Notes under the pieces: model-generated
Databases searched by the model: none
What the model saw: only the letters and a program-made list of their open reading frames with translations
What the model was told of the DNA's origin: nothing
Made by a program: the position numbers and the translations under genes
Source: an uncultured Lachnospiraceae bacterium
GTDB taxonomy: Bacteria; Bacillota; Clostridia; Lachnospirales; Lachnospiraceae
DNA: 5,567 nt
Assembly (NCBI GenBank): GCA_934418055.1
Contig: CAKRWX010000173.1
Span: forward strand, 1 to 5,567
Direction of reading: 5' to 3'
Part shown: positions 1-5,082 of the stretch, piece by piece
Layout: the number at the start of each line of letters is the position of its first letter
How positions within the stretch are numbered: the stretch's first letter is position 1

Positions 1-72
1 TTCTGGTAATTGTTTTGATAATTATTTTGGTAGTTATTCTGGTAATTGTTCTGATTGTTATTTTGATCGTTA
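1..72. repeat. Six imperfect 12-bp tandem units encoding the NNYQ-type repeat
   Basis: Units of 12 bp follow each other at 1, 13, 25, 37, 49 and 61, each of the form TTYTGRTNRTTR on the plus strand. The units at 1 and 37 are identical (TTCTGGTAATTG). The four leftmost units encode NNYQ on the minus strand. The two on the right are more diverged and encode NNNQ and SNDQ. The array touches the window edge and may continue. Because the period is a multiple of three, gain or loss of units keeps the reading frame. Confidence 0.7.
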
Positions 73-155
73 CTTTGTGTCTGATAGTCATTAGACTGCC
101 AGTTATTATCCGATGATTCGGACTGGTTATTATTATTGTTATTATAATCGTCCAT
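1..155 (-). CDS. N-terminus of an Asn/Gln/Tyr-rich low-complexity protein (partial, runs off left edge)
   Basis: The minus strand reads 51 complete codons from an ATG at 155-153 with no stop before the window edge. The start is supported by a strong GGAGGA ribosome binding site (forward 162-167) about six bases upstream of it. The protein opens MDDY, then a run of six Asn, then a Ser/Asp/Asn/Gln stretch with a single Trp at residue 19. It ends in four tandem NNYQ tetrapeptides (residues 36-51). No signal peptide or membrane segment is visible in this part. Codon choice varies between repeats, so the pattern is kept at protein level. The true domain lies outside the window. Such disordered N/Q-rich N-termini often precede a small membrane domain (for example DUF4190-like) in Clostridia, but that is inference. 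Function cannot be assigned. The gene is divergent from tex and appears to have its own promoter. Sure that it is coding, unsure what it is. Confidence 0.75.
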   Translation of the reverse strand, partial: MDDYNNNNNNQSESSDNNWQSNDYQTQSNDQNNNQNNYQNNYQNNYQNNYQ

Positions 156-188
156 AAAATATCCTCCGTGAGTGTGTGCTATCTTATA

Positions 189-217
189 ATTGTATCACGG
201 AAACAAATTACTGTCTA
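189..217 (-). promoter_or_regulatory. Candidate sigma-A promoter for the N/Q-rich gene
   Basis: Read on the minus strand, TAGACA (forward 217-212) and TACAAT (forward 194-189) are separated by exactly 17 bp. Each matches the consensus box at five of six positions. Transcription would start near 182, giving a leader of about 27 nt that includes the GGAGGA site. The -35 box overlaps the tex promoter's -35 box. Seen by eye, not experimentally shown. Confidence 0.5.
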
Positions 218-244
218 GACGGCAGGGGGCTTTCGCTATATAAT
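216..244 (+). promoter_or_regulatory. Candidate sigma-A promoter for tex
   Basis: TAGACG (216-221, four of six to TTGACA) and a perfect TATAAT (239-244) are 17 bp apart. The start would fall near 251, giving a leader of about 70 nt to the tex ATG. No riboswitch-like fold or strong hairpin was seen in that leader. It contains a 7-codon open frame (267-290) behind a GGAG, which may be chance. Confidence 0.5.
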
Positions 245-320
245 AAATAAGTCGGAGTGTCGGCTCATGGAAACGGCAGACAATCTCTGACCGGATAAGA
301 ACCACAGGAAGGAAAGATAT

Positions 321-2462
321 ATGGATATTATCAAAGCGTTACAAGAAGAATTAAACATCGGCCGCAACCAGGTAGAAGCGGCTGTCAAATTAATAGACGA
401 AGGCAACACGATCCCGTTCATCGCCAGATACCGGAAGGAAGCCACCGGCTCTCTGGATGATGAGGTATTAAGAAACTTAGACGAGCGTCTGCGCTATTTA
501 AGAAACCTGGAAGAGAAGAAGACTCAGGTAGTAGCCACCATCCGGGAACAGGGCAAACTGACCAAAGAGTTGGAGGAGCAGATCGCCCAGGCTCAGACCT
601 TAGTGGCAGTGGAAGACTTATACCGCCCATACCGTCCAAAGAGAAGAACCAGAGCAGCCATCGCCCAGGAAAAGGGCCTGGCACCGTTGGCAGATATGAT
701 CATGCTGCAGATGATGACAGAGCCGATGGAGAAAGCCGCAGAAGGATTCATTTCTGAGGAAAAAGGCGTAAAAACCGTGAAAGAGGCCGTAGACGGAGCC
801 AAGGACATTCTGGCAGAGCGGATCTCCGACAGCGCGGACTACCGGACTTACATCCGTAACACCACCAGAAACTTAGGAACTGTCCAGTCCACCGCCAAGG
901 ATGAGAAGGCAGAGTCTGTTTACGAGATGTATTATCAGTACGAGGAGCCTATCAAAAAGGCAGCAGGCCACCGGATTCTGGCGTTAAACCGCGGCGAGGA
1001 GGAGAAATTCCTGACTGTGAAGATCGCGGCACCGGAAGAGCAGATCATCCAGTATCTGGAGCGAAAGGTCCTTGTAAAAGACAACCAGTACACCACTCCC
1101 CTGTTAAAAGAAGTGATTGCAGACAGCTACAGCCGTCTCATTGCCCCATCTATCGAGCGTGAGATCCGCAATGAGATGACCGAGCGTGCGGAAGAAGGTG
1201 CCATCAAGGTATTTGGCAAGAACTTAGAGCAGCTTCTCATGCAGCCGCCAATCGTAGGCCGTGTGGTTCTGGGCTGGGACCCGGCATTCCGTACCGGCTG
1301 TAAGCTGGCAGTGGTGGACGAGACCGGTAAAGTGTTAGATACTGTGGTGATATACCCGACTGCGCCGCAGAACAAGGTAGAGGAAGCCAAGAAAGTATTA
1401 AAGAAATTAATTGAAAAATACAATATTTCCCTGATTTCTGTGGGAAATGGAACCGCCTCCAGAGAGTCGGAGCAGGTGATCGTGGAACTGTTAAAAGAGA
1501 TCCCGCAGCGTGTCCAGTATATCATCGTCAATGAGGCAGGCGCGTCTGTGTATTCTGCAAGCAAGCTGGCGACAGAAGAATTCCCGAATTTTGACGTGGG
1601 ACAGCGAAGTGCCGCATCTATTGCGAGACGTCTTCAGGATCCGCTGGCAGAACTGGTAAAGATCGATCCAAAATCCATCGGTGTCGGCCAGTATCAGCAT
1701 GATATGAACCAGAAGCGGTTAGGCGAGGCGCTGGAAGGTGTGGTTGAGGACTGTGTCAATAAGGTCGGTGTAGACTTAAATACCGCATCTGCTCCGCTTC
1801 TGGAGTATGTGTCAGGCATCAGCAAGGTTCTGGCGAAGAATATTGTGGCGTACCGTGAGGAAAATGGTGCGTTCCGCAGCAGAAAACAGCTTTTGAAAGT
1901 GGCAAAACTTGGCCCGAAAGCATTTGAGCAGTGTGCAGGTTTCATGCGGATCCAGGGCGGCGAGAATCCTTTGGACGGCACCAGCGTTCACCCGGAAAGC
2001 TACGAGGCAGCAGGAAAGCTTCTTGAGAAACTGGGATATAAGCCGGAAGAGATCGCAGCAGGCGGCCTGGCAGATATTGGAAAGAAAACCGGTGATTTGA
2101 AGAAACTGGCGGCAGAGCTGGGAATCGGTGAGATCACCCTTGCGGATATCGTAAAAGAGCTGGAGAAACCGGCCAGAGACCCTCGCGATGAGATGCCAAA
2201 GCCGATCTTAAGAACTGATGTCTTAGAGATGAAGGATTTGACCCCAGGCATGGTATTAAAGGGAACGGTCAGAAATGTCATTGATTTCGGTGCATTTGTG
2301 GATATCGGTGTTCACCAGGACGGTCTGGTACACATTTCCCAGATGACGGACCGTTATATCAAGCATCCGCTGGAGGCAGTCAGCGTAGGAGATATTGTGG
2401 AAGTGAAGGTTCTGGGCGTGGATATGGCCAAGAAGCGGATATCCCTGACCATGAAACTGTAG
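321..2462 (+). CDS. tex: Tex family S1 RNA-binding transcription accessory protein
   Basis: A full-length 713-aa Tex protein, a cytoplasmic nucleic-acid-binding factor linked to transcription and RNA metabolism and related to eukaryotic Spt6. Domains in order: an N-terminal helical Tex region (about 1-310, with the conserved FIARYRKE at 33-40 and LYRPYRPKRRT at 100-110); a YqgF/RNase H-like domain opening VLGWDPAFRTG (316-326) and carrying GNGTASRESE (375-384) and NEAGASVYSAS (404-414); the SIGVGQYQHDM segment (452-462); helix-hairpin-helix segments (about 485-545); and a C-terminal S1 domain (about 641-711, with GAFVDIGV and GLVHISQM). Length is close to that of Bacillus and Pseudomonas homologues. 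The start is set by an AGGAAGG site eight bases upstream. It has its own promoter candidate and is followed after 40 nt by the YcxB-like gene. No truncation or frameshift. Family assignment is secure; the precise cellular role of Tex is poorly defined in general. Confidence 0.97.
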   Translation: MDIIKALQEELNIGRNQVEAAVKLIDEGNTIPFIARYRKEATGSLDDEVLRNLDERLRYLRNLEEKKTQVVATIREQGKLTKELEEQIAQAQTLVAVEDLYRPYRPKRRTRAAIAQEKGLAPLADMIMLQMMTEPMEKAAEGFISEEKGVKTVKEAVDGAKDILAERISDSADYRTYIRNTTRNLGTVQSTAKDEKAESVYEMYYQYEEPIKKAAGHRILALNRGEEEKFLTVKIAAPEEQIIQYLERKVLVKDNQYTTPLLKEVIADSYSRLIAPSIEREIRNEMTERAEEGAIKVFGKNLEQLLMQPPIVGRVVLGWDPAFRTGCKLAVVDETGKVLDTVVIYPTAPQNKVEEAKKVLKKLIEKYNISLISVGNGTASRESEQVIVELLKEIPQRVQYIIVNEAGASVYSASKLATEEFPNFDVGQRSAASIARRLQDPLAELVKIDPKSIGVGQYQHDMNQKRLGEALEGVVEDCVNKVGVDLNTASAPLLEYVSGISKVLAKNIVAYREENGAFRSRKQLLKVAKLGPKAFEQCAGFMRIQGGENPLDGTSVHPESYEAAGKLLEKLGYKPEEIAAGGLADIGKKTGDLKKLAAELGIGEITLADIVKELEKPARDPRDEMPKPILRTDVLEMKDLTPGMVLKGTVRNVIDFGAFVDIGVHQDGLVHISQMTDRYIKHPLEAVSVGDIVEVKVLGVDMAKKRISLTMKL

Positions 2463-2470
2463 TGTGAAAC

Positions 2471-2485
2471 GCCCCATCAGGGGGC
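2471..2485 (+). other. Short GC hairpin between tex and the YcxB-like gene
   Basis: A 5-bp perfect stem of GCCCC and GGGGC closes a 5-nt loop (ATCAG) just after the tex stop. It is followed by ATAAAAGGAGG, not by a T-run, so it is a poor intrinsic terminator. It sits directly upstream of the next gene's ribosome binding site and may stabilise an mRNA end or tune expression. Read-through into the next gene is likely. Confidence 0.35.
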
Positions 2486-2502
2486 ATAAAAGGAGGAACC
2501 AG

Positions 2503-3009
2503 ATGGAACCGAATGAGACGATCCGTTTTCGGATTCAGATTACGGCAAAAGATCTGTGGATGTTTTCCATGTACCACAGCAACAAAGGATATCTGGGTGT
2601 GTTTAACCTGTTTTTCACCCTGGCGTCTTTATGGATTTTAGTCACCAGATGGTCGGATGTGACCGTGGCGTACCGGATCCTTCTTCTGATCTGCGTGCTG
2701 ATGTTCACGGTGTGGCAGCCAGCCCTTCTTTATATGAAGGCGGCCAAACAGGCTAAGACCAAGGCAGTGAAAGAACCCATGGACATGACCTGCAGCAAAG
2801 AAGGAATTCTCATTGAGCAGGCGGGACAGAGCCAGGAGATCACCTGGGATCAGATCGTAAAGGTGGAGCAGGTCAGAGGACTTCTGATCATTTACATGGG
2901 GCGGGTTCACGCGTACCTGATCCCGGAGCAGGCGGCGGCAGTGTGCCGGGATCAGCTTCTGGAGCTCATCCGGGCAAATCTGCCAGTGGAAAGGCGTAAA
3001 AAGATATGA
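2503..3009 (+). CDS. YcxB-like membrane protein
   Basis: A 168-aa protein with the layout of the YcxB-like family. A short polar N-terminus (1-29) is followed by two hydrophobic helices, about 30-47 and 57-77, joined by a short loop. A cytosolic-looking C-terminal domain follows with the family pattern around 110-144 (SQEITWDQIVKVEQV, then LLIIYMG and HAYLIPEQA). A basic tail (ERRKKI) ends it. The start at 2503 is chosen because a perfect AGGAGG lies six bases upstream. An in-frame GTG at 2464 would add 13 residues but has no such site. The stop overlaps the tsaE start by four bases (ATGA), so the two are probably translationally coupled. The molecular function of the family is unknown. The pairing with t6A genes may be only operon neighbourhood. 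Membrane topology is inferred from hydrophobicity by eye. Confidence 0.82.
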   Translation: MEPNETIRFRIQITAKDLWMFSMYHSNKGYLGVFNLFFTLASLWILVTRWSDVTVAYRILLLICVLMFTVWQPALLYMKAAKQAKTKAVKEPMDMTCSKEGILIEQAGQSQEITWDQIVKVEQVRGLLIIYMGRVHAYLIPEQAAAVCRDQLLELIRANLPVERRKKI

Positions 3010-3443
3010 AACAGATGTGGGAAACCAATGGTCCAGAAGAGACCTTTGAAATCGGAAAACAATTAGGAATGGAAGCGAAACCAGGCGAAGTGTATTGCCT
3101 GGACGGAGATCTGGGCGTGGGCAAAACCGTATTTACCCAGGGCTTTGCAAGTGGTCTTGGGATCACAGAGCCGGTCAACAGCCCGACCTTTACCATTGTC
3201 CAGCAGTATGAGGAAGGCAGACTTCCATTGTATCATTTTGATGTGTACCGGATCGGCGATGTGGAGGAAATGGACGAGATCGGATATGAGGACTGCTTTT
3301 ACGGAGAGGGCGTGTGCCTGATTGAGTGGTCTACCCTGATCCAGGAGATTCTGCCGGAGGACGCCATTCACATTACCATAGAAAAGAATCTGGAAAAGGG
3401 CTTTGATTACCGCCGGATTCAGATTGAGAGGAAGGAAAGATGA
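3006..3443 (+). CDS. tsaE: TsaE, ATPase of the tRNA t6A37 threonylcarbamoyltransferase complex
   Basis: TsaE is the small P-loop ATPase that works with TsaB and TsaD to place threonylcarbamoyl on A37 of ANN-decoding tRNAs in the cytoplasm. In this 145-aa protein the Walker A motif is GDLGVGKT (34-41). It is followed by the switch segment SPTFTIVQQY (59-68), the LYHFDVYRI strand with Asp79, and the LIEW motif (105-108) that marks the family. Length is typical (about 150 aa). The start at 3006 overlaps the previous stop. GGAAAGG (2988-2994) is a modest upstream site, and an in-frame ATG at 3015 cannot be fully excluded. The 3' end overlaps tsaB by ATGA, so expression of the two partners is probably coupled. 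All key residues appear intact. Confidence 0.96.
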   Translation: MKQMWETNGPEETFEIGKQLGMEAKPGEVYCLDGDLGVGKTVFTQGFASGLGITEPVNSPTFTIVQQYEEGRLPLYHFDVYRIGDVEEMDEIGYEDCFYGEGVCLIEWSTLIQEILPEDAIHITIEKNLEKGFDYRRIQIERKER

Positions 3444-4186
3444 AAATATTAGGAATTGACAGTTCATCACTGGTGGCTTCCGTAGCAGTTGTGACGGATG
3501 ACATTCTGACTGCGGAATACACGGTGGATTTTAAAAAGACCCATTCCCAGACGCTGCTTCCTATGATCGATGAGGTAGTGACCATGCTTGGAATGGACCT
3601 TCATGAGATCGACGCCATCGCCGTGTCTGGCGGCCCAGGTTCTTTTACCGGACTCCGTATCGGCAGCGCTACCGCCAAAGGACTGGGACTGGCCCTGGAG
3701 AAGCCGTTGATCCATGTTCCGACGGTGGATGCCATGGCTTATAATCTGTGGGGCAGCGACGCCCTGATCTGTCCGATCATGGATGCCAGAAGAAATCAGG
3801 TCTATACGGGACTGTATCACTGCAGACGCGGCCTGGAGACCGTGATGGAGCAGTGCGCCATGGACATGATGGATCTGATCCGGAAATTAAATGATATGGG
3901 CGAGCGTGTGATCTTCTTAGGAGACGGCGTTCCTGTATACCGGGAGATGGCGGAGAAGAACCTGACCGTGGAATATGATTTTGCCCCGGCGTCCAATAAC
4001 CGCCAGAGAGCTGCCAGCGTGGCATCCCTTGGCATGGAATATTTCCGTCAGGGAAAGACCGTTACTGCCGAAGCCTTTGAGCCGGATTATTTAAGAAAAT
4101 CCCAGGCAGAGCGGGAACGGGAAGAGGCAGAAGCAGCCAAAGCAGATACGGTCAAGGCAGATGCCGCCAGCGAAGGACAGGCGTAA
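3440..4186 (+). CDS. tsaB: TsaB, scaffold subunit of the tRNA t6A37 threonylcarbamoyltransferase complex
   Basis: TsaB is an inactive ASKHA-fold paralogue of TsaD that dimerises with it and is needed for t6A formation. This 248-aa protein shows the family motifs GIDSSS (5-10), THSQTLLPMID (34-44) and VSGGPGSFTGLRIG (62-75), then the PTVDAMA (94-100) and MDARRNQVY (114-122) segments. The end of the fold is EPDYLRKSQAE (214-224). After it comes a charged, Ala/Glu/Lys-rich tail (about 221-248) of low complexity that is not part of the core and is probably disordered. The metal-binding histidine motif of TsaD is absent, as expected for TsaB. The start is set by GAGAGGAAGG (3426-3435), which lies inside the tsaE end, and by the ATGA overlap. 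rimI follows after four bases. TsaD is not in the window. Confidence 0.95.
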   Translation: MKILGIDSSSLVASVAVVTDDILTAEYTVDFKKTHSQTLLPMIDEVVTMLGMDLHEIDAIAVSGGPGSFTGLRIGSATAKGLGLALEKPLIHVPTVDAMAYNLWGSDALICPIMDARRNQVYTGLYHCRRGLETVMEQCAMDMMDLIRKLNDMGERVIFLGDGVPVYREMAEKNLTVEYDFAPASNNRQRAASVASLGMEYFRQGKTVTAEAFEPDYLRKSQAEREREEAEAAKADTVKADAASEGQA

Positions 4187-4190
4187 AACC

Positions 4191-4640
4191 ATGACAGGGG
4201 AAATAAAGATCCGTCCGATGGAAAGCCAGGATATCGAGGCTGTGGGGCAATTGGAAAAACAGTGTTTTTCTGATCCATGGTCCGAGAAACTTCTGATGGA
4301 CGGCTTAAACAGCAAATGGGATACCTTCTGGGTGGCAGTTCTGGACGATGCGGTGATCGGCTATTCCAACCTCCGGGTTCTCTCCGGCGAGGGGGAACTG
4401 GAGCGGATTGCCGTTGCCCCAGACCAGAGACGGCTTGGAATCGGCAGAAAACTGATGGAAGCCATGGAAGACTTTGCTACGCAAAACCAGGTCAAAGCAG
4501 TGACCTTGGAGGTCAGAAGCCAGAACACAGCCGCGTTAAATCTGTATAAATCCTATGGATTTGAAGAAGCCGGGATCCGCAGACGCTACTATCATGATCC
4601 GGAGGATGACGCCGTGATCATGTGGCAGTACCGCTCATGA
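4191..4640 (+). CDS. rimI: RimI-type ribosomal protein bS18 N-terminal alanine acetyltransferase
   Basis: A 149-aa GNAT acetyltransferase. In model bacteria RimI uses acetyl-CoA to acetylate the N-terminal Ala of ribosomal protein bS18. Visible motifs: IRPM at the first strand (7-10); FSDPWS (26-31), a RimI hallmark; the acetyl-CoA loop RRLGIG (80-85, RxxGxG) after ELERIAVAP; and LEVR...N..A..LY..YGF (106-124). Glu107 and Tyr119 have the same 12-residue spacing as the catalytic Glu103 and Tyr115 of the Escherichia coli enzyme. The start at 4191, four bases after tsaB, gives the usual N-terminus. An upstream in-frame ATG at 4161 lies inside tsaB and would add ten atypical residues. The ribosome site (AAGGA 4173-4177) is weak and distant, suggesting translation coupled to tsaB. 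The natural substrate here is inferred from the family and the context. Confidence 0.93.
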   Translation: MTGEIKIRPMESQDIEAVGQLEKQCFSDPWSEKLLMDGLNSKWDTFWVAVLDDAVIGYSNLRVLSGEGELERIAVAPDQRRLGIGRKLMEAMEDFATQNQVKAVTLEVRSQNTAALNLYKSYGFEEAGIRRRYYHDPEDDAVIMWQYRS

Positions 4641-4651
4641 AACAATTACCA

Positions 4652-4680
4652 GTAACAAAATATCGGTGAATCAGTATAAT
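4652..4680 (+). promoter_or_regulatory. Candidate promoter upstream of the 80-aa CxxC protein gene
   Basis: A perfect TATAAT (4675-4680) is preceded at 17 bp by GTAACA (4652-4657, four of six to TTGACA). Transcription would begin near 4687, exactly at the 5' arm of the hairpin at 4681-4712. The small gene could then be transcribed separately from the rimI operon. Not experimentally shown. Confidence 0.45.
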
Positions 4681-4712
4681 GGAGGGGTATCTGCGAAGGC
4701 GGATATCCTTTT
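4681..4712 (+). promoter_or_regulatory. Leader hairpin, possible weak terminator or attenuator, before the CxxC protein gene
   Basis: TATCTGC (4688-4694) pairs with GCGGATA (4699-4705) around a GAAG loop with one G-U pair. The stem can be lengthened by the preceding G-run pairing with TCCTTTT (4706-4712), partly through G-U pairs. The T-run is short (four) and followed by AAAATTT. It may end rimI transcripts weakly, or sit at the 5' end of a new transcript starting at about 4687. It shares CTGCGAAG with the hairpin before rnz. Confidence 0.45.
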
Positions 4713-4739
4713 AAAATTTCATACGAGAGGGAGAGGAAC

Positions 4740-4982
4740 ATGAGAAAATACAGATGCCAGGAAACATTAGAAGCGGTGATCTGCAACTGTTGCGGCAAGA
4801 AAATGGTCGTGAAAAATGGAATTCTGCGGGAAGGTGCCATCCACATCGACCATGCATGGGACTATTTTTCAGAAAAAGATGGAGAGATCCATCATTTTGA
4901 CCTGTGTGAGAACTGCTATGACGAGATCATCGGCGGATTCCGCATTTCCGTGGAAAAAGAGCTGGCTGCGGAAATGATTTGA
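4740..4982 (+). CDS. Small CxxC...CxxC protein of unknown function (putative zinc ribbon)
   Basis: An 80-aa protein that I do not recognise as a characterised family. It carries six cysteines (6, 15, 17, 18, 56, 59). CNCC (15-18) and CENC (56-59) form two CxxC knuckles about 37 residues apart, the spacing of a zinc ribbon. The link between them is polar and holds IHIDHAWDYFSEKDGE (34-49) and further histidines. No membrane segment or signal peptide. The start at 4740 is supported by GGGAG (4729-4733), six bases upstream. It has its own promoter candidate and leader hairpin and sits between rimI and rnz, so it may be independently expressed. A zinc-binding regulatory or adaptor role is possible, but nothing in the sequence fixes it. 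That it is a real gene is supported by the clean ribosome site, coding-like composition and the paired Cys motifs. Confidence 0.8.
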   Translation: MRKYRCQETLEAVICNCCGKKMVVKNGILREGAIHIDHAWDYFSEKDGEIHHFDLCENCYDEIIGGFRISVEKELAAEMI

Positions 4983-5007
4983 TATTTCCCCGGATATCTG
5001 CTAGGAT
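4979..5007 (+). promoter_or_regulatory. Candidate promoter for rnz
   Basis: TTGATA (4979-4984, five of six to the -35 consensus) overlaps the stop codon of the CxxC gene. It lies 17 bp from TAGGAT (5002-5007, four of six). A TG one base upstream of the latter (4999-5000) makes an extended -10. Transcription would start near 5014, a few bases before the hairpin at 5021-5049. Confidence 0.5.
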
Positions 5008-5020
5008 AGTAACGAATATG

Positions 5021-5049
5021 GGTAACTGCGAAGATAGGAAGCAGTTACC
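5021..5049 (+). promoter_or_regulatory. Perfect 9-bp stem-loop in the rnz leader
   Basis: GGTAACTGC (5021-5029) and GCAGTTACC (5041-5049) are perfect complements around an 11-nt purine-rich loop. No T-run follows, so it is not an intrinsic terminator. It lies near the predicted 5' end of the rnz mRNA and about 33 nt before its start codon. The 5' arm and loop share CTGCGAAG with the hairpin upstream of the CxxC gene. Confidence 0.6.
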
Positions 5050-5082
5050 GAGTATGACTGGAATGCAGATTGGAGAATCAAT

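Noticed and set aside
156..320. Riboswitch or T-box in the tex leader.
   Set aside because: The leader is only about 70 nt, with no T-box motif, no recognisable aptamer and no terminator stem.
317..326. Possible loss of function in the Tex YqgF-like domain because the motif reads GWDPAFRTG rather than the GLDPG form.
   Set aside because: Ala at that position and aromatic neighbours are ordinary variation in Firmicute Tex proteins, and the remaining motifs are intact.
1127..1564. A 145-codon open frame on the minus strand inside tex, with other long antisense frames in tex, tsaE and tsaB.
   Set aside because: They lie opposite clearly conserved genes, have no ribosome sites or recognisable motifs, and have the Ser/Cys-rich composition expected of antisense shadows.
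2464..2502. In-frame GTG start giving the YcxB-like protein 13 extra residues (basic, MKRPIRGHKRRNQ).
   Set aside because: No ribosome site precedes it, it lies two bases after the tex stop, and a perfect AGGAGG is placed six bases before the ATG at 2503.
4161..4190. In-frame ATG start for rimI inside the end of tsaB.
   Set aside because: It adds ten residues unlike RimI N-termini and overlaps tsaB by 26 bases. The ATG at 4191 puts the IRPM strand at the usual position.
4637..4669. A 10-codon open frame overlapping the rimI stop by ATGA.
   Set aside because: It has no ribosome site and no recognisable content, and it ends just before the TATAAT of the next promoter. An overlap this short is likely chance.
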